DNA of 64,000 nt, taken from Campylobacter lari subsp. concheus. Lineage in GTDB: Bacteria > Campylobacterota > Campylobacteria > Campylobacterales > Campylobacteraceae. The notes beneath the pieces were generated by a model. The model saw nothing but the letters and a program-made list of their open reading frames with translations, was not told the DNA's origin and did not search any database. Where the stretch lies: positions 1,364,001 through 1,428,000 of the forward strand of contig NZ_CP043426.1 of assembly GCF_008245025.1 (NCBI RefSeq). Direction: 5' to 3'. Below, piece after piece: positions 43,010 through 52,923 of the stretch (its first letter is position 1; the number at the start of each line of letters is the position of its first letter). A program made the position numbers and the translations under genes.

Positions 43010-46000
43010 TGCACTACTTTGACTCTTTTACTCTCACTTAAAACTTTATAAGCATTATCATACATTGCTTCAGCATAAGCTCCACTCAAAGTATAAACAC
43101 CTGGAGTAACAGCACTTAATTTCACAAAAAATTCTCTTGATTCATCAGAATATAAAGGAAAGAAATACATAATCTTATCATCTCTTATATCGACAAAGTC
43201 ATAATAAGAATTTTTCACAAAATCAGGAGTTTCATCATTTAAAAGATCATGCACTACCTCCCATCCACTTGGTAAAATTTGAGTTAAAGCTATATTAGAA
43301 GCACCTGGATAATTTTTATTTGATATTTTTAATTTCATATAAAAAATTTGAGAACTTTTTATAGTGCTTTCATCTATTTCATTTCCATTTTCATCATAAA
43401 AACTTCTTTCTATATACATACGCTGTGCAAAAGGCTCGGCAATACCTTTTTTAATACCCTCTACTCCAAAATGCACATAAGTATCTTCTTTAGCTTCTAT
43501 CAAAGCGCTACCTTGATTAAACTCAAATTTAGAAAAACTTGTATTGAGCTTTTTACTCTCACCATTAATTTTTAGGTTTACATTAATAGCTTTAGGGTTT
43601 TCATCGCTAAAGCTATTTGCCAAAGCATATAAAGCATAGCCTGTGCTTTGAGTACTAAGCCAAGCTTGGCTTTCTAGAGTTTTTTTAATATCATCTAATA
43701 ATTCATCATTATCTTTACCATAAACTATTTTATACGCATTTGCAATAATAGCCTCATCTCTTAAAAAAGATCCGTAAGTATGAGTATAATTAGCTTTTTC
43801 ATCAGGCTTTGTGCTTAAATTTTTAGCTATATTTAAAGCTGCCTCATCAAAACCTGCTAATTTATAAGCTGCGCTAAGTTGCCAAAGACTTGCATTATTT
43901 AAGCTTTGCAAATAAGCACTATCTTCATAAATAGCATTCATTATGCTTAAATTTGGGTCTTTTGCCAAAGCTAAAAGATATAAAGAATTTATTCTTATTT
44001 CTTTATCTGCTTGAGCTTTTAAAATATAGCGTTTTTGATAATCAAGCCATGCTTTAAACATTCCCTCACTCACATAATAGCCTCTTTCTTTAGCCAAAAT
44101 CATAAACATACCCGCATAATTACTTCCCCAAGCATCAGAATCTTTAAGTCCTTGCCAATAAGCAAAGCCACCGTCAGCGGTTTGAAAATTTGCGTATTTG
44201 CTTAACAATACATTGATATTGTTAATATTTTTTTGTTCATTTGCCCCTTGATCAAGTTTTTGTAAAAAAAGTTGTGGTAAAACTGCTGAAGTACTTTGCT
44301 CTATACATCCATAAGGATAATTTTGCAAGTATTTTAGTCTATGATTTATGTTTAAAATAGGCTTAGAACTCACACTTAAAAACGCCACTGGATTAATATA
44401 ATCTTGTGTGATTTTAAACTCCATAGAAGTATTTGCAGGAATTTTAAAAGATTTACCTTCATAAGTAATGGTATTTAATGCCTTTATATCAATTTGTGCA
44501 TTTTGAGTATAGGTGTAATCTTTTGCATTTAAACTTAACTCTATTTCTTCTACTCCGAGCTTGTTTGAATTTACTTTTGCATTAACATAAATATCTTTTG
44601 TTTTTTCATTACCAAAGTCAATTAAAATTTCATCGTTTTCAAAATTTATGAGTGAATTTTTTGTTTTTAGCTTAAGTTTTGCATTTTTTACATCATCATC
44701 TACTTTAAATACTTGCACCAAAAGCTTAAACTCATCATCAAGTCTTAAAGCTCTTGGCAAGGTTTCAAGCATCACAGCAGGCGCGCTAACTTGGACATCT
44801 TTAGAAATACTGCCAAAACCTGCTAAGTTATTTGCTACCACCATAACTCTAACCGAACCTAAGTATGATGGCATATTAAATTTTAATTTTGCATAACCAT
44901 TTTCATCACTTTGCACTGGCTTTTGAAACAATACAATAGGCTTAAAGCGTCTTGCTTTTTCATCATTTTTGCTTTTATTTGCTCTACTTTCTAAGAAAAC
45001 ATCACCACCTGTAGTTAATACCTTAGAAGTATTAGAAATATTTTTAGCAATGATTTTATCATAGGTATCATATATGCTCATGTTAAAGCGAATTTTTTGA
45101 TAAAAATATCCCCAAATATCTGGAGTTTTAAAAGCATTCACATCAAGCAAGCCCTCATCTACAATAGCGACGGTATAAGTATAATTTTGCTTGTTTTTAC
45201 TTTGAATTTCTACTTCAAAATCTTGTTTTGGCATGATTTTATCTGGCACTTTTAAATCAAGCTCAATTTTACTTTGCTCATCTACTACATTCAAAGGTAC
45301 TACACCAAAAAGTCTTAAGGCTCTATCATTAGCATATTGATCATAATCTTGAAGTAAAATCACGCTCACATAAACATTTGGCATATATTCTTTAAGAATA
45401 GGAATTTCAACTTTTGTAATATCTTCATATGTATTTATCACAAAGCGCTTTAAAACCTTTACATTATTATTTAAAGTAACGATGGCTTTTGCGCCTTTAA
45501 TACTTTCAAATTCTATAAAAGCTGTTTCATTTGGCTTATATTCTTTTTTATTACTTTTTATTTTTAAAGAACTCACTATATCAGCATTACTTGGCGCACC
45601 AAAACTACTAATATAAAAAAACTCTCCTGCGCTTGTTTTACTTTGTACATCTTCAAGCTCTATGAACATTTCACCATGGTATTCTTTTGGATCAAACTCT
45701 ATTTTAACTGGTCTATCTTTACTTAAAATACTTCCTTGAGTAATGATTTGTGTGTTTTTATCTTTTTTGAGTGATTTTAAAAAATCATCATAATTATCAT
45801 AATCCCACCACCAAGAATAATCATTCGCATAAATAGTATATTTAATTTCTCTATTTGTTATCAAATTCTCATCTAAATCACTCACAATAGCTTCAAAATT
45901 AATTGTAGAACCCGAGCTTAAATAGTGATTTTTTAAACGCTTAATACCCACAAAATACTCATGCAATATTACTTGTGAATTTGCCAGTGCTTCAACCGAT

Positions 46001-48291
46001 CTTGAACCTTTTTCAAAAACCCTAGCCCTTATATTAGCTTCTAAATTATATGGAGTATTTTTTAAAAAGTCATTTAAAGTAAACTCTTGCTTTGTAAAGC
46101 CATTTTCATCTAACATACCTTTTAAATTATATTGATATTTTTGCACTAAAACACTAGGGTTTGAAAAAATATATTCTGGATATTTTGAATTTTTATATTC
46201 TTTTTTACTTACAAATAAATCAGCTTGATATTGCAAATTACTTGCTGGTGTTCCAAAAAGATATTTTGAGCTAATATTAAAATCTAATTTTTCATTTTCT
46301 TTTATACTTTTTGGAGCTTGCATGGATACTTTTATACGATTTGGCACTATATTTTGCACTAAAATTTCTTTATCAAAAATAGCATTTGCAAATTCTACTC
46401 TAGCTAAATACACTCCACTTAAAGCTTGTTGATCAAGTGAAATTTTTTTATAAAAAGTTCCATTACTCAAAGGTTCAAGCTTAATTTTGTCCAAAAGCTT
46501 TTTATTGCGTGGGTCAAAAAAACTTAAAAATATAGGATGATTAACAGCCCCTTTATCATTTCTTGCAACCATAGTTAAATGGATATCATCACCTGGTCTA
46601 TAAACCCCTCTTTCTGTGTAAATAAATACTTTATTTTGAGAAGTTAAATCAAAACCATCTACATCAAAACCATCATATAACAAAGGTGAACTTAAACGCA
46701 AGATAGAAGCTTGTTTATCTTTTGAAGCAATGATAAATAAAGCTTTTGACTCATCAATATCATCAAAAATAGCCAAACCATTATCATCACTCATTCTAGA
46801 AGCTAAAACTTGATTGCTTTTGCTAATAACATCAACCTTAACCCCACCTAAAGCCTTTTGTGTAGTAAAATCTCTCACATCTACAAAAAGCTTTTTATTT
46901 AAATTTTGAGCAATTAAAGCTATATCTGAAAAAATTAAGTTCTTGCTTACTTTTGCTTTTTGGTTAAAAAATCTATATTTTTTCCAACTCTCCATTCCCT
47001 CATCAAAAACATAATCAACATCCTCTTCTTTAAAATAAAGCTTGACTATAAATACACCGCTTAAATCTTTTAAACCATCTAACACTATCTCGTTTTCTTG
47101 CCATTGATTTTTAATATTTTTAATATCAAAGTCTTTTTTTAATACTACTTCACTAGTATAATCACTCTCTGAAAAAATATCACTATCATAATCGCTTAAA
47201 TTTTTAGCACCTTGAAGATTTTTATATCTTAAATATTCACTTAAATTATTTGAAAATACTTGATAAACTTCCAAATGAACTTTTTTAACATTCATACTCT
47301 TAAAAGCTATTTTTTTACTCGCCTTGCTAGATAAAAATACCCCTTGATTTGTAAAACTTATAGCAGGCTCATAGTCTTTTAAGCTTACTTGAGTTTTATA
47401 ATTTTCTTTTGTACTAATTCCATCAGCACTTTTAATCCCTTGAGCAAGTTGAATTTCATAAGTTTTATTTGGGGAAAAATTACCTGTGAGCTTGATTTTA
47501 TTTCCAAAAGCTAATGCCTTAAAATCAACTTCTGGGGTAATAAAAATCAATTCTTTTAAATTCTGATCTTGTGAAATATTTTGAGAAAAAAGTAATTCTA
47601 TGTTTTTATCAACTATATTTGCATTTTGAAAAACAAATTCACTCTTTGCAAGTAAAATATACTCTAAATCTATATTGTTTTCTAAGCCTAAAATATCTTT
47701 ATCAAAAACTACTTTCACATTAGTATTAGTATTTTTGATACTCAGTACTTTAGAATATATACTTGCTATATCACCTTGGATGATGATTTTATCTATTTGA
47801 ATTTCTTTTTCTTGTGTAGTAATTTTAATAGCTTTTAACAATTCATCTTTATTAAGAGTATAAAAACTTTGAATATTTAAAAGCAATACGCTCTCATCAT
47901 TTGAAATATTTTGAAAATATCCTTTAATATCTAGTTTTTCAAAAGGAGTTTGGACTTTTAATTGCACTTTTTCATTTGCTAACATATCATTTAAATCTAT
48001 AAAAATATCATATGCTTGATTTGCTTTTAAAGCTGTAAAAATATTTAATCTTGTGGGTGTTTCAAGCTCATATTTTACTTTTGTCTTTTGATTATTAACA
48101 ATAATCTCTCTTTCTTTTATAACACCTATTTCTTGATTGATAATATTAGTATTAAACTCTATAAAAATACTTTGCGTGTTTTCATTAAAACCATAAGCTC
48201 TTATAGTAGAACTTTTATCTTCATTTTTAGAACAAGCAAACAATAAACTTGCAAGCAAAAAAGTAAAAAAACAATGTAAAAACCCTCTCAT
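43006..48291 (-). CDS. Bacterial alpha-2-macroglobulin lipoprotein
   Basis: A 1761-residue protease trap expected in the periplasm. ATG 48291 is chosen because GAGGTG sits just upstream; a GTG two codons earlier is unlikely. The signal peptide ends in a lipobox (LLFAC, lipid-modified Cys about residue 20). Macroglobulin repeats fill the first ~1000 residues, and the thioester motif YGCIEQ lies near residue 1329. CxEQ is kept, so a covalent protease-trapping thioester can form. The thioester-containing helical domain follows (DGGFAYWQG). It is transcribed first in an operon with pbpC, consistent with a proposed role in guarding periplasm during wall repair and host contact. Confidence 0.94.
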   Translation of the reverse strand: MRGFLHCFFTFLLASLLFACSKNEDKSSTIRAYGFNENTQSIFIEFNTNIINQEIGVIKEREIIVNNQKTKVKYELETPTRLNIFTALKANQAYDIFIDLNDMLANEKVQLKVQTPFEKLDIKGYFQNISNDESVLLLNIQSFYTLNKDELLKAIKITTQEKEIQIDKIIIQGDIASIYSKVLSIKNTNTNVKVVFDKDILGLENNIDLEYILLAKSEFVFQNANIVDKNIELLFSQNISQDQNLKELIFITPEVDFKALAFGNKIKLTGNFSPNKTYEIQLAQGIKSADGISTKENYKTQVSLKDYEPAISFTNQGVFLSSKASKKIAFKSMNVKKVHLEVYQVFSNNLSEYLRYKNLQGAKNLSDYDSDIFSESDYTSEVVLKKDFDIKNIKNQWQENEIVLDGLKDLSGVFIVKLYFKEEDVDYVFDEGMESWKKYRFFNQKAKVSKNLIFSDIALIAQNLNKKLFVDVRDFTTQKALGGVKVDVISKSNQVLASRMSDDNGLAIFDDIDESKALFIIASKDKQASILRLSSPLLYDGFDVDGFDLTSQNKVFIYTERGVYRPGDDIHLTMVARNDKGAVNHPIFLSFFDPRNKKLLDKIKLEPLSNGTFYKKISLDQQALSGVYLARVEFANAIFDKEILVQNIVPNRIKVSMQAPKSIKENEKLDFNISSKYLFGTPASNLQYQADLFVSKKEYKNSKYPEYIFSNPSVLVQKYQYNLKGMLDENGFTKQEFTLNDFLKNTPYNLEANIRARVFEKGSRSVEALANSQVILHEYFVGIKRLKNHYLSSGSTINFEAIVSDLDENLITNREIKYTIYANDYSWWWDYDNYDDFLKSLKKDKNTQIITQGSILSKDRPVKIEFDPKEYHGEMFIELEDVQSKTSAGEFFYISSFGAPSNADIVSSLKIKSNKKEYKPNETAFIEFESIKGAKAIVTLNNNVKVLKRFVINTYEDITKVEIPILKEYMPNVYVSVILLQDYDQYANDRALRLFGVVPLNVVDEQSKIELDLKVPDKIMPKQDFEVEIQSKNKQNYTYTVAIVDEGLLDVNAFKTPDIWGYFYQKIRFNMSIYDTYDKIIAKNISNTSKVLTTGGDVFLESRANKSKNDEKARRFKPIVLFQKPVQSDENGYAKLKFNMPSYLGSVRVMVVANNLAGFGSISKDVQVSAPAVMLETLPRALRLDDEFKLLVQVFKVDDDVKNAKLKLKTKNSLINFENDEILIDFGNEKTKDIYVNAKVNSNKLGVEEIELSLNAKDYTYTQNAQIDIKALNTITYEGKSFKIPANTSMEFKITQDYINPVAFLSVSSKPILNINHRLKYLQNYPYGCIEQSTSAVLPQLFLQKLDQGANEQKNINNINVLLSKYANFQTADGGFAYWQGLKDSDAWGSNYAGMFMILAKERGYYVSEGMFKAWLDYQKRYILKAQADKEIRINSLYLLALAKDPNLSIMNAIYEDSAYLQSLNNASLWQLSAAYKLAGFDEAALNIAKNLSTKPDEKANYTHTYGSFLRDEAIIANAYKIVYGKDNDELLDDIKKTLESQAWLSTQSTGYALYALANSFSDENPKAINVNLKINGESKKLNTSFSKFEFNQGSALIEAKEDTYVHFGVEGIKKGIAEPFAQRMYIERSFYDENGNEIDESTIKSSQIFYMKLKISNKNYPGASNIALTQILPSGWEVVHDLLNDETPDFVKNSYYDFVDIRDDKIMYFFPLYSDESREFFVKLSAVTPGVYTLSGAYAEAMYDNAYKVLSESKRVKVVQ

Positions 48292-48391
48292 AAACACCTC
48301 ATTTTAGTAAATTTTTTAAATTATATCTAAATTCACTCTTGCTTCACTCAAAAAATTATATAATTCTTGCATAAAAAATAAAGGAGAAAAA

Positions 48392-48754
48392 ATGAAAAAG
48401 AAAATCACTGCATTATTAACAGTTTTAGGTCTTTCAAGTCTTGCTTATGCAGATGGAATTTATGGTGTGATAGTAGATGTAAATGATGGTGCAAAAACTA
48501 TCTTAATTGACACTACTTACGGTCAAAAAATGAATGTAAAAATTCTACCAAACACTGAAATTGATATGGATGATTGTGGTATTTTTGGTATGGATAAATA
48601 CGGTACTTTTAAAGATTTAAAAGTAGGAACTTTTATAGAAGCTGAAGTTTTCCATGGCTATGCTCAAACAACACCAAATCCACAAACACCAAACCAAGTT
48701 CAAAATATAACTGCCAAAGAAATCAAAATCGAATGCAAAAAAAGAGCTTATTAA
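48392..48754 (+). CDS. Small exported protein with CGIFG motif (paralogue 1)
   Basis: A 120-residue protein with a clear signal peptide (cleavage expected after AYA, residue 20). The mature part is a small beta-rich domain with repeated elements GIYGVIVDVNDG, ILPNTEID and DLKVGTFIEAEV, which look like an OB-type barrel as in DUF5666-like proteins. Two Cys (C62 in CGIFG and C115 near the end) probably form a disulfide. I do not know its function. AAGGAG precedes the ATG. The next gene is a paralogue in the same order. Confidence 0.75.
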   Translation: MKKKITALLTVLGLSSLAYADGIYGVIVDVNDGAKTILIDTTYGQKMNVKILPNTEIDMDDCGIFGMDKYGTFKDLKVGTFIEAEVFHGYAQTTPNPQTPNQVQNITAKEIKIECKKRAY

Positions 48755-48756
48755 AT

Positions 48757-48784
48757 AAAATAACTCCTAAAAAGGAGTTATTTT
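48757..48784 (+). promoter_or_regulatory. Hairpin enclosing the ribosome binding site of the second CGIFG gene
   Basis: AAAATAACTCC (48757-48767) pairs perfectly with GGAGTTATTTT (48774-48784), an 11-bp stem with a six-base loop. The AAGGAG ribosome binding site (48772-48777) falls in the loop and right arm, and the ATG starts one base after the stem. The hairpin either ends the first message or occludes translation of the second gene. Confidence 0.75.
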
Positions 48785-48785
48785 A

Positions 48786-49100
48786 ATGCGTTTTTTTCTT
48801 ACACTAGTTTGCATTAGCACTTTTGCATTTGCTTATAAAGTTCAAGGCATCTTAAAAAACACCACAGCTCACACAATAAGCATTCAAACAAGTTTTGACA
48901 ATAATCTAATCATCACAATTTTACCCCAAACACGTATTTATATTTATGGTTGTGGAATTTTTGGAAGCAATAAAAAACAAGCCAATGTGCAAGATTTAAA
49001 AAAAGGAAGCCTTGTTAAAATTAAAGGTAGTAAAAATGGAAGTATTATCATCGCTGAAAAAATTATAGTTGAATGCGATGATCAAAGAAGAGCTTATTAA
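48786..49100 (+). CDS. Small exported protein with CGIFG motif (paralogue 2)
   Basis: A 104-residue exported protein (signal peptide cut after AFA, residue 16) that shares with its upstream neighbour the ILPxT, CGIFG, DLKxG and (A)(K/E)xIxxEC elements and the C-terminal RAY. Cys residues at 56 and 97 align with C62 and C115 of paralogue 1. The sequence is otherwise quite divergent and more basic. It arose by duplication and its function is unknown. The stop overlaps the convergent mscS stop by four bases. Confidence 0.72.
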   Translation: MRFFLTLVCISTFAFAYKVQGILKNTTAHTISIQTSFDNNLIITILPQTRIYIYGCGIFGSNKKQANVQDLKKGSLVKIKGSKNGSIIIAEKIIVECDDQRRAY

Positions 49101-50968
49101 GATAATAGCTCTTCTTTGTCTTCTTTATTGATTTTTTCTATATAAAGACTTTGCGAAGGAAAAGCAAAGCTAAGTTTATTTCTTTCAACAATTTTCATTA
49201 ACTCAAGCAAAATACTTTGTCTTGCCTCTCTAAAACCACCTGCATCTACTGCTTTGGTATAAAAATACACTTCTATATCAATAGAACTTGCACCAAAACC
49301 ACTCACAGCTACATAAGTGTTATTTTTATACCCTTCTAAGTCATTTACTGAAACTAAATTTTGTCTGTATCTAGCACGCGTTCCGCCATGATTTAACGCA
49401 CTATCATCAACTTGGGCTATCAAAGGACTAGTAGCTAATAAATATCTTATATCTTCTACGCATTGTTCAAGTTGCTCAGGTCTTGCATCATAAGTGACAC
49501 CGATAAATAATTTTACATGGCGTCCTATTTTTCTTTTGCTCCAATTTTTTATATTTGTTCCCATGATGGTTGAGTTTGGTAAAAATACTAAAGAATTATC
49601 AAAAGTTCTGATGGTTGTTTTTCTAAGTCCAATTTCTACTATAGTTCCTTCTATGCCTGAAATTTCCACCCAATCACCTTGATTAAAACTATTATCAAAA
49701 AGCAAAAGCACAGAAGCAAAGAAATTTGCGATAATATCTTTAGCTGCTAATGCCACAGCCAAACCACCAATACCTAAAGATGCAATCAATGCTGAAATAT
49801 TAAATCCTAAGTGCGACAAAACAAATAAAGCAGCTATTACTATAATGATAAAATATAAAATTTTAATGATTAAATTAACCACTTCGCGTTTGCCACTTTT
49901 TTCAGCAAGCTTTGCAACAACCACCATGCCATAACTATCAAAGATATTTATCACAAGCCAAGCAGTTAAAATAACATAAGCAATAGATAAAATATTGCTA
50001 ATTCTTATATCTACAGGTGCAGGATAGTAAAAAATAGTAAAACAAATTCCTATAGCATAAGCAAATAAAAACCAACCCACTGGCCTTTGAAGTTTTTCTA
50101 GAAAATGAGTTTTTATCTCCATATTAGTTGAATTTTTTCCAAATAAACGTATAAGTATAAAATATAAAATCTTTGCCAGATAAAATTTCAAAGAATAAAA
50201 AAAGATAATTACAATAATAGAAATAGTTACTTTTCCAACATTTACACTACCAATAGAAGCTCGCTCATTAATATAATTAATCGCATTTTGTAGACCCAAA
50301 CCTGTAAATAAAAAATTAGTTTCAAGCAAGCTAGCATTGTTTCTTAGATAAACTAGAATTTCATTATAAGATTTAATAGTGTTTCTTAGATTATTTTCAT
50401 TGACTTCTAAGGTTCTAAGCTGAATAATATCATTAATTTTTTCTTTATCTAAAGTAAAATTAAACACTATATCTTCTTTAAGCGAATCAATACTTTTGTC
50501 GATAATACTTCTTATAGTCTGACTTTGAGCTCCTTTGATAAAAACTTTTTCCAATTCAAACATACACAAGTAAAAATGTTCAGCAGAGGTTAAATTTAAA
50601 AGTTTAATTTTATTATCCACATAATCATAATATCTTTTTTTAGCTTGAGCATTTTCAACATTTTTTTGCAAAGCATTTTTAGTTTGTAAAAAATCTCTTG
50701 CTTCCTTATCATCAATTTTTTGAGATACCATTTTTAAAGGCAAAGTAGTTAAAATTGTAGCTTTTTGTTTTTCTATTTCTTTTATATTGTCTTGAAATTC
50801 ACTGCTGTTTGTATCACTATTTTTAAAGCTTTCCAAAAGCAAATTCAGCTCTATGTAATTTTGCACTAGGGCAAAAATGCTATTTTTATCCTCTAAAGCG
50901 TTTTTTTCTTGTGCATATAAAGCATTAACAAATAAAAAAAGCAAAATAATACTAAAAATCTTTTTCAT
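49097..50968 (-). CDS. Large MscS-family mechanosensitive channel
   Basis: A 623-residue channel with a signal peptide (residues 1-20), a helical periplasmic region (about 25-235), several membrane helices, and the conserved MscS pore and beta domain (about 395-500). The pore helix shows ALIASLGIGGLAVALAAKD, followed by LLFDNSFNQGDWVEISG and TTIRTFDNSLVFLPNS. It releases solutes on hypo-osmotic shock. It is longer than E. coli MscS (286) and closer to medium-sized YbdG/YnaI relatives. Four-base overlap with the carbonic anhydrase gene indicates one operon. Confidence 0.92.
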   Translation of the reverse strand: MKKIFSIILLFLFVNALYAQEKNALEDKNSIFALVQNYIELNLLLESFKNSDTNSSEFQDNIKEIEKQKATILTTLPLKMVSQKIDDKEARDFLQTKNALQKNVENAQAKKRYYDYVDNKIKLLNLTSAEHFYLCMFELEKVFIKGAQSQTIRSIIDKSIDSLKEDIVFNFTLDKEKINDIIQLRTLEVNENNLRNTIKSYNEILVYLRNNASLLETNFLFTGLGLQNAINYINERASIGSVNVGKVTISIIVIIFFYSLKFYLAKILYFILIRLFGKNSTNMEIKTHFLEKLQRPVGWFLFAYAIGICFTIFYYPAPVDIRISNILSIAYVILTAWLVINIFDSYGMVVVAKLAEKSGKREVVNLIIKILYFIIIVIAALFVLSHLGFNISALIASLGIGGLAVALAAKDIIANFFASVLLLFDNSFNQGDWVEISGIEGTIVEIGLRKTTIRTFDNSLVFLPNSTIMGTNIKNWSKRKIGRHVKLFIGVTYDARPEQLEQCVEDIRYLLATSPLIAQVDDSALNHGGTRARYRQNLVSVNDLEGYKNNTYVAVSGFGASSIDIEVYFYTKAVDAGGFREARQSILLELMKIVERNKLSFAFPSQSLYIEKINKEDKEELLS

Positions 50969-51630
50969 GACTTTCTCACCCTCTCTTGAATTAAAACAAA
51001 ATTTTCAAAATTAAAATCATATTCATAAATTTCACCTGTTTCTATGATGTAATACCAAGCATGGAGTTCAATTTCTTTTTTATTTAAAGCTTTTTCTATA
51101 CCTGGATAAGTTAATAAATTTTGCAAAGAATTTACCAAATTCATTTTTTCAGTCATCCAAGCACGCATAGCTAAATCACTACCTGCAATTTTTAAAACCT
51201 TATTTTTTATAGGCTCAAGCAAGGTGAGCCATTTTTTAACATTAGGCATATTTTTTAAATCATTTTCATTTGCATATAAAGCCGCACAGCCTCCGCAATT
51301 ACTATGACCACAAACTATAATATTTTTTATATGTAAAGAATTAAAAGCATATTCAATAGCTGAAGTAGTTGCTAAAAAATCATCCCCTACTCTATAAGGC
51401 GGAACGATATTGCCTATATTTCTTACGACAAAAAGCTCACCTGGACCTGTATTAGTAATTAAATTGGGTATCACTCTTGAATCAGCACAACCTATAAAAA
51501 GCGTATGAGGATTTTGCTTGTTTTTTAAACTTTCAAAAAGCTCTGCATGCTCTTTGAAATCTTCTTGCATAAATTTTAAAGCACCATCAATCAAGTCTTT
51601 CAAAAATAGTCCTTTTTTATATTTTGACAA
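50965..51630 (-). CDS. canB: Beta-class carbonic anhydrase
   Basis: A 221-residue zinc enzyme that interconverts CO2 and bicarbonate. The zinc ligands and catalytic dyad are seen in FIGCADSRVIPN (about 45-56, Cys and Asp-Arg) and CGHSNCGGCAAL (about 102-113, His and Cys). The length is normal. Campylobacter needs CO2, and this is likely the main cytoplasmic enzyme supplying bicarbonate. It is followed directly by mscS. Confidence 0.96.
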   Translation of the reverse strand: MSKYKKGLFLKDLIDGALKFMQEDFKEHAELFESLKNKQNPHTLFIGCADSRVIPNLITNTGPGELFVVRNIGNIVPPYRVGDDFLATTSAIEYAFNSLHIKNIIVCGHSNCGGCAALYANENDLKNMPNVKKWLTLLEPIKNKVLKIAGSDLAMRAWMTEKMNLVNSLQNLLTYPGIEKALNKKEIELHAWYYIIETGEIYEYDFNFENFVLIQERVRKS

Positions 51631-51763
51631 GACATTATACTAAAATTATTTCTACTTAAACCAAATCAATAAATTTATTTTTTGTTATATTTTTATGTAG
51701 TTTTAATCTTTCATTTATCTTTTTTTTGTAAATTTTGTTTTTAAAAATTATTGGAGGATTTTA

Positions 51764-52465
51764 ATGAGTCTTTATGATAGAGATTATTCTAACTCTAAAA
51801 CTCAAGAATTTGAAGGTTATGCTAGAAGTGATTTAAGCATTTTTATAAAACAAACTTATCAGCTTTTTGCTGCTTCATTATTAGCTGCAACAGCGGGTGC
51901 TTACATAGGAATTTTTGCCCTAGCACATTTATTTGCACAATCTCAAGCAACTTTTTGGATTTTATTTATCGTTGAAATTGGTTTATTGTTTGCATTACAA
52001 TGGAAAAAAAGAGAAGCTCCACTTAATTTAATTTTACTTTTTGCCTTTACTTTTGTTTCAGGGCTTACTTTAACACCACTTTTATATTCAGTTTTAGCAC
52101 TTCCTGCAGGGGCTAGTATCATCGCTCAAGCTTTTGCTTTAACAACAGTATCTTTTGGTGCTTTAAGCGTATTTGCTATGAATACAAAAAGAGATTTTAC
52201 TATGATGGGAAAAATGCTTTTTATAGCTTTAATTGTTATCGTAGTAGCTTCTTTAATTAATCTATTTTTCCAAAGCTCACTTGTAAGCTTAGCTATTTCT
52301 GGTATTGGTGCGATTTTATTTTCTTTTTACATTCTTTATGATACTCAAAACATCATTAGAGGAAATTATGAAACACCAATCGAAGGTGCAGTTGCACTTT
52401 ATCTTGATTTTATCAACCTTTTCATCTCTCTTCTTAATATTTTAAGAAGCTTTAATAGTAGATAA
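51764..52465 (+). CDS. Bax inhibitor-1/YccA family membrane protein
   Basis: A 233-residue protein with about seven membrane helices. The polar N-terminus (about 1-25) precedes the first helix, and SFYILYDTQNIIRGNY (about 189-204) and YLDFINLFISLLNILR near the end are the family signature; the conserved Asp pair there acts as a pH-sensitive latch in BsYetJ calcium leak channels. The physiological role in Campylobacter is unknown. TTGGAGG lies just before the ATG, and a strong hairpin follows the gene. Confidence 0.92.
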   Translation: MSLYDRDYSNSKTQEFEGYARSDLSIFIKQTYQLFAASLLAATAGAYIGIFALAHLFAQSQATFWILFIVEIGLLFALQWKKREAPLNLILLFAFTFVSGLTLTPLLYSVLALPAGASIIAQAFALTTVSFGALSVFAMNTKRDFTMMGKMLFIALIVIVVASLINLFFQSSLVSLAISGIGAILFSFYILYDTQNIIRGNYETPIEGAVALYLDFINLFISLLNILRSFNSR

Positions 52466-52495
52466 AAATTTGCGAGTTTTTTTCTCGCAAATTTT
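52465..52495. terminator. Terminator hairpin after the Bax inhibitor gene
   Basis: AAAATTTGCGAG (52465-52476) is the perfect complement of CTCGCAAATTTT (52484-52495) across a loop of seven T. The 12-bp stem ends in T4 on the plus strand. It separates this gene from secG. Confidence 0.85.
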
Positions 52496-52567
52496 CTTTA
52501 CTTCTTTCAAGTTTTTATCAAACTTTTTAAGTTAAAATACTCGTTTTATTTTCAATAAGGAAAATTC

Positions 52568-52912
52568 ATGACTACTCTTTTAATTATTTTGCAATTTGCA
52601 ATTGTTGTGATTATTTGTATTGCGGTTTTATTACAAAAAAGTTCAAGCATAGGACTTGGAGCCTATAGCGGAAGTAATGAAAGTTTGTTTGGAGCAAAGG
52701 GTCCTGCGGGATTTTTAGCTAAATTTACTTTTGTAATGGGTGTTTTGCTTATTGCTAATACAATTGCTCTTAGCTATATGTATAATAATGCTAATTCTAA
52801 CTCACTTGCTGAAAAAGCAGAACAAATTTTACCAAAAGCACCTGAAACAAACACAACTAACATTCCAGTTGCACCAAGCGCCCCAATTAGCGAAAGCAAC
52901 ACTAGCAAATAA
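52568..52912 (+). CDS. secG: Protein translocase subunit SecG
   Basis: A 114-residue inner-membrane protein with two helices (about 3-22 and 52-72) and the SecG signature [17 protein letters not shown] between them, then a Pro/Thr/Ser-rich tail. It assists SecYEG-dependent export. AAGGA precedes the ATG. It starts the secG-frr-pyrE run, which is transcribed together. Confidence 0.94.
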   Translation: MTTLLIILQFAIVVIICIAVLLQKSSSIGLGAYSGSNESLFGAKGPAGFLAKFTFVMGVLLIANTIALSYMYNNANSNSLAEKAEQILPKAPETNTTNIPVAPSAPISESNTSK

Positions 52913-52923
52913 AAAGGATAACC

